A stretch of 13,780 nucleotides of DNA, from assembly GCA_002887195.1 (NCBI GenBank), contig PJAB01001542.1, forward strand, positions 1 to 13,780, in the 5' to 3' direction. The stretch comes from Chrysochromulina parva. Its lineage: Eukaryota; Haptophyta; Prymnesiales; Chrysochromulinaceae. Positions 1 through 7,317 of the stretch are shown piece after piece. Numbering within the stretch: the first letter of the stretch is position 1; every line of letters starts with the position of its first letter. The translations under genes and the position numbers were made by a program. The notes below the pieces were generated by a model. That model searched no databases. It was not told where the DNA came from and worked only from the letters and a program-made list of their open reading frames with translations.

Positions 1-161
1 TGCTCGAGCGCACTCGTGGCAAGAGGCCGGCCATCCTGAGCGGCTTCGGGCTCGGCGCGCGTGTCATCTTCGATTGCCTCCTCGTGCTTGCCGAGGCCCT
101 CAAGGGAGGCGACATGCGTGTGAGTGATGTGGTACGACCTGTGAATGTAGAGCAGTGTTGA
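1..161 (+). CDS. C-terminal fragment of a DUF726/TMCO4-like alpha/beta-hydrolase (5' partial)
   Basis: The frame beginning at base 3 reads into the window and stops at TGA 159-161. It contains RPAILSGFGLGARVIFDCL, which resembles the nucleophile-elbow region of DUF726/TMCO4-family membrane hydrolases; there, from memory, the segment is close to RPVTLxGFSLGARVIxxCL. Seen directly: the position expected to hold the nucleophile serine (GFSLG) is glycine (GFGLG). A consensus splice donor GTGAGT starts at 120, so the exon may end at 119 with the rest of the gene outside the window or beyond the next gene. If the frame is read through instead, it gives a short tail that stops early, without the usual membrane-proximal continuation. 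Either the gene is spliced at 119 or it is a truncated, probably inactive copy. The family call rests on recalled motif similarity over about 40 residues. Confidence 0.45.
   Translation, partial: LERTRGKRPAILSGFGLGARVIFDCLLVLAEALKGGDMRVSDVVRPVNVEQC
120..125 (+). promoter_or_regulatory. Candidate splice donor
   Basis: GTGAGT matches the eukaryotic 5' splice-site consensus and lies in phase 0 at the end of the hydrolase-like segment. No acceptor that continues the family's sequence is evident downstream in this window. Confidence 0.35.
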
Positions 162-190
162 CCGCGGACGCACGGAGCGCCGTCCTTTGA
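155..190. repeat. Duplicated upstream element, copy 1
   Basis: The ten-mers gtgttgaccg (155-164) and cgtcctttga (181-190) occur here and again, in the same order, at 532-541 and 551-560. The spacer is 16 bases here and 9 in copy 2. GAGC also precedes both copies. Confidence 0.5.
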
Positions 191-815
191 GGTCTGGACG
201 AGTGTGCGGAGCGGAGTGTCCGGGACTGAGACGGCGGCTGGTTTATACGCGGGGACGGGCGGTGCGGACTAGCCGTGCTGCACGCATGGCTGCACGACTG
301 CAAAAGACGTATGTTGAACGTAAACTGGAAACTGCAAACTGGCGCGCCAAACCCCAAGCGTTCGCGTTGCTTCGGCCTTCATATAAACATGACCGCGCAT
401 CGTCAGATAATCGTCCGACTCTGGACCCGCATCGCATCTAGAAACGAGCTCAACAACGCAACAGGGCGGCCATCTAATGGGTCACCAGCTTGCACCACAG
501 AATCATCGCCACAGCAGCGCCTGATGAGCTTGTGTTGACCGTTGGGTGCTCGTCCTTTGATACGGTATCGAACTGTTCGGTGTCGAGGTGTTTGGACCGC
601 GACGAAACTTCAAACTTGTTTTTTCTTGCGCGCCGCGGTCGAGCCTGACAGCCCAGGAGTTCGTACTGACAGGGCGCATCCGAACAAGCCCACGCCTCAA
701 GCTCAGTCAGCAAGGTGGGCTCATCGATCGCGTCTACTGCACACTTCGCACCATTCTTGTGCTCTTCGTCGCCATCGCCGCCGTGACGGTCGTCAGTGCC
801 ACCAGCGCTGGCAGC
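162..815. other. Non-coding interval upstream of the HMG/PHD gene
   Basis: I see no convincing gene here. The reading frame of the next gene is open back to 561 (TGA at 558-560) but has no ATG before 816. A T-rich run at about 616-627 followed by AG at 653-654 and 671-672 could be a 3' splice site, so a small upstream exon is possible. If translated, 561-815 would encode a hydrophobic run (TILVLFVAIAAVTVVSA) just before the first ATG, odd for a putative nuclear protein. A short element occurs twice (155-190 and 532-560). Confidence 0.5.
532..560. repeat. Duplicated upstream element, copy 2
   Basis: This is the second copy of the paired ten-mers described at 155-190. It is followed by a short palindrome, GATACgGTATC (559-569). 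It lies about 255 bases before the first ATG of the HMG/PHD gene, so it could be a promoter or 5' UTR element or a small relict repeat. Confidence 0.45.
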
Positions 816-3204
816 ATGCTGCCGGATGCGGCCGACGATGCGCCAGGGGGGACGAGCGTGGCTCGGTCGAGGCTGACCGCACGGTTCCATGAGCAAGCAG
901 CGCGTGGACGAGAGCGCAATCGCTTGTCGAAGTCCAATCCGACCGCAGCCGTCACGATCGCGTACCTCTCGGAGCTTTATTCTTTACCACGTCACCTCAG
1001 CATTGAGAGTGACGTGCGATCCGAGCAGCTGCTCGCGGTCGTCACGTACTACTTGGAGAAGACGGTGTCTGATCCCGAGTACGACCTGACGACGGACGAG
1101 ATCGGGCCGCCCTTTGTGAGACGAGGCAGGGTGTCCTCGACACGCGGGCTCACCGACGTCGGATTGGAGGCGTGCGGCGACCCGGCGTCGCCTGTGCCTT
1201 CTAAGCGGCACTCGGGCGATACGCCGGCGGTCTCGCTAGCGGCGGCGCAAGCCGAGGCATCGGCCGGCGGCAGCGCCGACAAGGCAGCTCGCTACCGTTT
1301 GTACAAGGAGGCAGTGGGCTATATGCGGGCGCTCGGCGCGCAGTACGACGATGGCGGCAAGCTCGTCGATCGGCTCATCGGCGAGCTGCGCCTGCTGCAC
1401 GCCGCCGCCAGCGCGTCGGAGGCCAAGCTCAACGATCGCGTCGACCTCGACGACCGCGCGTCGTGGGAGGCGCTGGCGATGCGCGTGCTCAAATCGGCGT
1501 ATTTGCACGAGCAGGTCGTCGGTGCGACCGACGCCCTCGAGAAGAGGGCCGCTGCGCTCAACGCGCGCATGCCGGGCGCGCCCTTTGGCGATGAGCATGA
1601 GCTGTTGCCGCTCGGTCAGCTCGTCCTGGACGAGTACCCCGTGCTCGCCACGATTCTGCAGATGCAGTGGGGGCGGCCGCCCTTGGAAGGCATGCCCCTC
1701 GGGCGCATCCGCGCGTCGACATCACAGCTCGCCGCGAAGGGGCGAGCGGCGCGCACCCAGTACAAGCCGAAGGCGGCGCGCCGTGGTGCCGCTGCTGCTG
1801 CTCCTGATGCCGCGGCCGCGAGCGCCCTCATGGCCTTCACGGCAGATTCGGATGACGACGACGAAGGCGGCGCCGAGAGCGGTGGCGGCGACGGCGGCGC
1901 CAGCTACGCGGCCGCGCGCTCCATCGCGACGCCTTGGCGCGCCCCGCCCTCGACTGCGTACGAGCTCTTCGCTCGGGCGGAGGCTGCACGGCGGCTCGGC
2001 GTGCCAGGGCGTACCGACCGCCTCGGCGTGGCGGACTGGGAGGCCATCACGCGAGCGTGGCTCGCTCTTTCCGACGAGCAGCGGCGCCACCAGCAGGCCA
2101 GCTTCGAGGCGGCCGCCAGCATCGGCCTCGCCCAAGGCGCTCGGAGCGGCTGCGCTTATTTGTGCAGCCGCGGGCGGGCCGAGGAGCTGCTGGCGTGCAA
2201 CGACTGCGGCAGCAGCGTGCGCTGCGGCCATGCCGCGTGCTTTGCGGGGCGGTGCGAAGAGCTGGACGTGAATCCATCGGACGCCTTCCTCTGCCCGACG
2301 TGTTTGCAGGCGCACGCCGAGGCCGTTGGGCTCGAGCCGTTGGTGGACGTGAGCGCGGAGCTGCTCGATGCCATCGAGCTGCTCGTGGGCGCCACACCCC
2401 TGAGTGAGCAGCTTCGCAAGGCTGGCGCCGCCGTGGCGGCCGTGGCCGATGGCGCTGATGATCGCGGGAAGGCACGCCGGCGCGTTTTGTTCGAGCACAT
2501 CCAGGCCCTCTACCTCGTCGCAGATACCGCTGACCTCCGTGCGTCCACAGGGTGCGCCGTCGCGCTCGGCGCGTACGCCCGGCTGACTATTGCCGAGCTC
2601 CTGCGTGCTGTGCCTCCGGACGTTAAGAAAGCTATGGCTCGGTGCACCGCGTTCAGGCAGGTGGCTGGCCTGCAGACTGACGTGCAGCATGCGGTCGTCT
2701 TGTCTATGGAGCGGCTCCTGCTCGCGGCCACCGGGAGCAGTCGCTCTGCGCTGGCCGCCGAGCTCCGCTCGAGAGAATTCGACGCGCGGGAGGTGGAGCG
2801 GCACGTGCTGCGCTTTGTGCGCGATGACGCGTGCAACGCGATGCAGCTCCAGCTGGCGTCGCTCGTCGATGAGGGCGCTCGTGAGGAGGAGGAGGAGGAG
2901 GAGGCGCAAGGCGGGGAGGAGGCGTCTGTAGTGGCGACTCCGCAGCCTAGAGGGCGTGACCGCGCGCGTCGGCTAGCCGAGTCACTCCTGGTCCTCGCGG
3001 AGCTCCGATGGATTGGAAGCCAGAAGGCGTGCCCGGAGCTGAAGAAGCTGATGGGCCGAGTGAATCGTTTCTATGAGGTGCGCGGCGTGTAGCACGTCCC
3101 CCGCTCTATCTGATTGCAATCGGATTGCGCTCTGGCCGCCACCTGATTGTGATCTGACCGCCATCGGCACCACCACCACCACCGTCGCCTCCATCGCCGA
3201 CTCC

Positions 3205-3236
<32 letters not shown>

Positions 3237-3240
3237 CTCT

Positions 3241-3276
<36 letters not shown>

Positions 3277-6200
3277 ACCGCCGCCTTCGCCACCGCCGCT
3301 TTCGCCGCCGCCCTCGCAGCCCTCGTCGCCTTCGCCGCCGCCCTCGCCACCACCGACCTCGCCACCACCGCCGCCGCCCTCGCCACCACCGCCCTTCTCT
3401 CTCTCGATCTTTATCTTTTTGGCTCTGATTTCTTCTCATCTTCCCACGAATGGCAGGTGCCTGAGCGAGCGCTTCAATTCCGCTCGGGCGTCAAGCGTGA
3501 GGGCGCGCCGCGAGCAGTGAAAACGGACCTGGAGCACAGGGTGCCTGTCGTGCGCGCTGCGCTGCGCGAGCTGGCACAAACGCACACTTTGATGGTTTGC
3601 GAAGACAACGCGCCCTATTATACGATGGGTGCGCCCGGCCTTGGCCAGGTCATCGACGCGAACCTGGTGCACGCCACCGCCACAGGCTGCGTCCCCATCG
3701 ACCCGAAATTTGGGAGCCTGGGAGACGGGAAAGCACTCTCATCCAAGGTTGGTCGGTGGATAGCAACCGCCGGCCCCCTCTACGGTGTCGCCTTTCACGA
3801 CCTGAAGCGCAACGAGCTCTCCACGTCCCACCCGGGTCTGGCGTTGCCCGCTGAGCACGCCAAGCAGACGTGCGTGGTGTCGCAGTGGCGCGCATTCGAC
3901 GGCAAGCTCAGCAGTGCGGTCGAGCTGGTGCCCGAGGTGCTCAACTTTCGCGGGTTGACCCTGCGCTCGCACGTGCCGGCGGCAATGCAGTACAAGCACC
4001 TGCTGCAGCAGGAGCTTTTGCAGCGCCTCTCCGACCTCACTCACGTGCATGGCAACCTGGATGACACGTCGACGCTCGTGCAGCCCATGCATGTCTGGTC
4101 GATGCTGCAGCGGCCCGCCGGAGGCGCGGTCGGAACATGCGAGGAGGGTCCACGTGTCGGCTTACGCAAGTACTCGCAGCACTACTCGCGCGCGTGCTGG
4201 GAGGACGATTTCTCGGCGCTGCGCAAGACAAATTTGTGCGTCGAAGCGCCACTCTTCGAGGACTCGCTCTCCTCGGACGGCCAGTGGCGCATCATCATCG
4301 AGCTTGGCTTGCGCAACGAGCAGCTGCATCGCGGCTGGTACAACAAGGAGGGCGAGCTTGGTGACCTCATGCGCCCCTTCCTACAGGGCGACGTGGGCAC
4401 CTACAAGACGCTGCTCGGCTGCATCCAGCGGCAGCAGGACATTGTTGCGCGTGGCGACTTTGCCAGCGCCGCAGAAGCAGAGGCAAACATCTCGGCGCTG
4501 CGCATGGCGATGGCCTTTGATCCGGTGATCGCTCAGATGCACAACCAGTTTGGCATCCTCAAGGGCAACATGGTCCCTCGCCTCATTATGGGCTCCATTG
4601 AGACGGAGCGGCAGCAGCAGGGCTTTTCGGTCTTCAAGGTCTCCCGCGAGGGGCAGGGCTTTCGATCCAAGAAGGAGCTGATGGTGCGGCGCATGCTCAC
4701 CTACCTCGCAGTGTTGCAGAGGCGCTTCCACATCTATCGGCGCGACATCTACCTCGATCGGGTGAAGCGCAATGCAGAGGGCGGGCTGGATCGCGAGGAC
4801 TATCTGCGGCTGTTCCTGCAAATGGTGGACGACAGCAACGTCGACCAGGAATTGTCCGACATGAACAAGGAGGTCTTGGACGACACGCTCCCCTTGAGCC
4901 TCGAGATCCGCGTCACCCGCACGCAGCTCACCGAGGCCATCGATCTGATGAGCAGGTACTGGCTCCCTTGGCTGCAGGAGTGCCATTGCCCGCACATCCT
5001 ACGCCATAGGGCGGAGCAGATCTTCTCGGTCTACACGCGCTCCGCGCAGCGCAACGCCATGTACCTCCACTCCATTGCGCCCACGCGCAGTGGGCGCTTC
5101 AAGTCGGCCGAGGAGGTGGACACGCTGCAGGAGCTCCTCGTGTTGTTCACGCAGCGCTACCGCTTCAAGGCAGCGGCGGCGGAGTCGCTAGTCTCCAACG
5201 TCTCCTCGGTGGCGAGCAACCTGGACATCGCCCTCGAGACCATCCCCTTCATGGAGGATAGGTGGGCCAACCTGTTGAAGCGCGTGCGCGTGTCGAAGGC
5301 GATGGGCCGCAAGCTGGCAGTCGAAGTCCTCACCCCGCAGTATGTGCGCAGCTTTGCTCTCGAGGACCCTCTCCGCCACATCGCTTCGGGGGAGCCTGGC
5401 GAGATCACGCGCTGGGAGCGCGCCGTACGGGTGACCCTGCGGACGCCCATTGCAACATGCCTGCGGGTAGCCGTATTCTTCTATACGACGCAGGAGGGCG
5501 GCCCGCTTCGCCTAATGCGCCCGCGCAAGCTCTTTGAGGCGTCGCGGCAGCCGAGTGGCGGAGGCGGAGCCAGTGGGGCGGCGCCGGCGCCGGCGCCGGC
5601 CTTGGCCCCGCTTATTGAAGGCGGCGCCAAGCTTTCGGTGGCCTTTGGCGCCGAGCTCACCGGTCTGGGTTTCAGCCCGCCTCACAAGGGTGAGTGCGGG
5701 CCGTGGCGCCTGAGCAGGCGCCGCGGCTTCGCTGTCGGAGAGCTGCGCGTGCCCCATGGTAGGGCCTCAACGCGCAGCCTGGCGCCCGATGTGATCGCTG
5801 CGCTCGAGCCGTCCATGCTGACTATGCTCCAGCTCACTGAGCTCCAGTCTGAGGAGCCGGATGCCAAGCAGGCGTGGGTCCTGATGACCTGGTCATCGAC
5901 ACTATCGTCTCGGGTCTCGGAGCGCCTCGGGATGAGCCCGGTGAGCAACGCGCTCAAGGCATGCTTGCCCCACGAGTCCTTGCTGCTTGAGATTGACGGC
6001 AGGCCAGTGGAGTCCAGTGCAGCCGCGAGGCGCATGCTCTACAAGGCACTCAAGGAAGGCAAGCAAGTGTGTGTGAGCGACGGCATGACGCTCGAGCAGG
6101 CGCGCTCCTTAGCCATCGCCGCCGCCCATCCAATCCATTTTGCCGGGGTGCCAGCGCCGCGCACGCCGAGTGGCCTCATCCGGCGCATCGCCGCCTGGCT

Positions 6201-6829
6201 CAAGGTTGATGCCAGGGAGCGCCAAAATGTGCATTGCAAGGCGACAGCGCCACCGCTCATCCAGCCCTTGCGCCTCTATCTCTTTGGTGCCAAGTGCCAG
6301 CTCAGCACTGCGGCGGGAGGGCGTCGTGGCATCATTGCCTCTGGAAAATCGGGAACAGAGCAGTTCCACAACTACTTGCTCGAGAAGGCTGAGCAGGCTG
6401 AGAAGGCGCGCGCCAACGCCAGAGGCCTTGCGGCCAAGATTCAGGAGGAGAATGCCAAGTTTTCCCTGGTGATCAACCACACGCTTGCTGGCCAGCTGCT
6501 AGCGAGCGCCAACGAAAAGGCGACCCTGAAAGTGCCCAAGCCGCTTGGCCGCCCCAATGTGCTCGACAAGGGGCTAGCAACAGAAGCCCTGCGCGGCGAG
6601 TATGCGACGCCGCTGCAGCGCCTCAGCAGCAGCAAGGCGTCGCGTCGTGACGGCGATTCGGCGAGGCTTCCATTTATTGTCAACTGGCGCACGAGCCTGC
6701 GGCGGCGGTCTAATGTGGTGTCTCAGGTCTGCGACATCATGCACCGGGTGCACTCGGCCGAGCGGAGCGGTGTCGCCTTCGATTACACGACTTTCACGAA
6801 GAGGAATCACGGAGGGAGCAGGAGCACGC

Positions 6830-6911
<82 letters not shown>

Positions 6912-7317
6912 CGGTGGCGATGGCGGTGGTGGCGATGACGGTGTTGGCGAAGGTGGTGGTGGCGAAGGTGGTGGCGAAGGTTGTGGTGGTGGCAATGGTG
7001 GAGGTGGGCTGGGCGGTGCTGATGGTGGCGGGGGAGGCGGGGGAAGCGGCGACGACAATGGCGGCGGCGGCGATGGCGGCGGCGGCGATGGCGGCGGCGG
7101 CGGCGGCGATGGCGGTGGTGGCGAAGGTGATGGTGGCGAAGGTGGTGGCGAAGGTGGTGGCGAGGGTGGTGGTGGCGAGGGTGGTGGTGGCGAGGGTGGT
7201 GGTGGCGAAGGTGGTGGTGGCGGTGGTGGCGGCGAAGGTGGTGGCGAAGGTGGTGGTGGTGGCGGCAAAGGTGGTGGCGAAGGTGGTGGCGAAGGTGGTG
7301 GCGATGGTAATGGTTGA
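816..7317 (+). CDS. Giant HMG-box-like/PHD-finger protein of unknown function; exons 816-3077 and 3457-7317
   Basis: Two long frames join in phase 0 across an intron (3078-3456), giving about 2,040 residues (RFYE|VPERALQF). ATG 816 is the first ATG in the frame. Residues ~373-438 look like an HMG box (PSTAYELF, then WLALSDEQRR). Residues 446-496 form a C4HC3 PHD-type zinc finger (C446, C450, C461, C464, H472, C475, C493, C496). There is an acidic DSDDDDE run before the HMG segment and a poly-Glu run near 2880-2910. Exon 2 encodes a mostly helical, well-mixed sequence I do not recognise, with CEDNAPYY near its start, a weakly PDZ-like LLLEIDGRPV segment around residue 1595 and a charged coiled-coil-like helix around 1725-1755. 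The last ~160 residues are poly-Gly from the (GGN)n tract and may not be translated. HMG and PHD modules suggest a nuclear chromatin protein or the gene of a mobile element, but I find no DDE triad or terminal repeats. Two separate genes remain possible. Confidence 0.6.
3078..3456 (+). other. Intron of the HMG/PHD gene (379 nt, phase 0)
   Basis: The donor is GAG|GTGCGC and the acceptor GGCAG|GTGCCT. The acceptor follows a T/C-rich stretch (about 3392-3449) that stands out in otherwise GC-rich DNA. Splicing removes the stop at 3090-3092 and fuses the two frames, whose offset (379 is not a multiple of 3) is exactly corrected. Exon-intron boundaries are AG|GT at both ends. Confidence 0.65.
3168..3395 (+). 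repeat. (CCN)n low-complexity tract in the intron
   Basis: A run of CCA/CCG/CCC triplets is interrupted periodically by TCG, the same pattern that encodes SPPP in the RCC1 protein. On the + strand one frame would read SPP/SPPP repeats but is preceded by TGA and has no start. On the opposite strand it reads GGN. It is inverted relative to the (GGN)n tract at 6832-7314. Confidence 0.85.

Noticed and set aside
1722..2909. 395-codon open frame antisense to the first exon of the giant gene
   Set aside because: GC-rich shadow frame with arginine/alanine-rich, low-information sequence. The + frame carries the HMG-like and zinc-finger patterns.
3073..3456. Alanine/threonine-rich N-terminus of the downstream frame (starting at the ATG at 3073-3075) as real protein
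   Set aside because: It is one phase of the (CCN)n tract. A good acceptor with a T-rich tract at 3456 and a matching phase-0 donor at 3078 explain it as intron.
4741..4860. EF-hand calcium-binding loop near GGLDREDYLRLFLQM in the giant protein
   Set aside because: The helix resembles the second half of an EF-hand, but the acidic loop positions expected before it are missing.
816..7317. Assignment of the giant gene to a named transposase family (for example KDZ elements, known in algae)
   Set aside because: I could not find the family's catalytic motifs, terminal inverted repeats or target-site duplications, so a name would be a guess.
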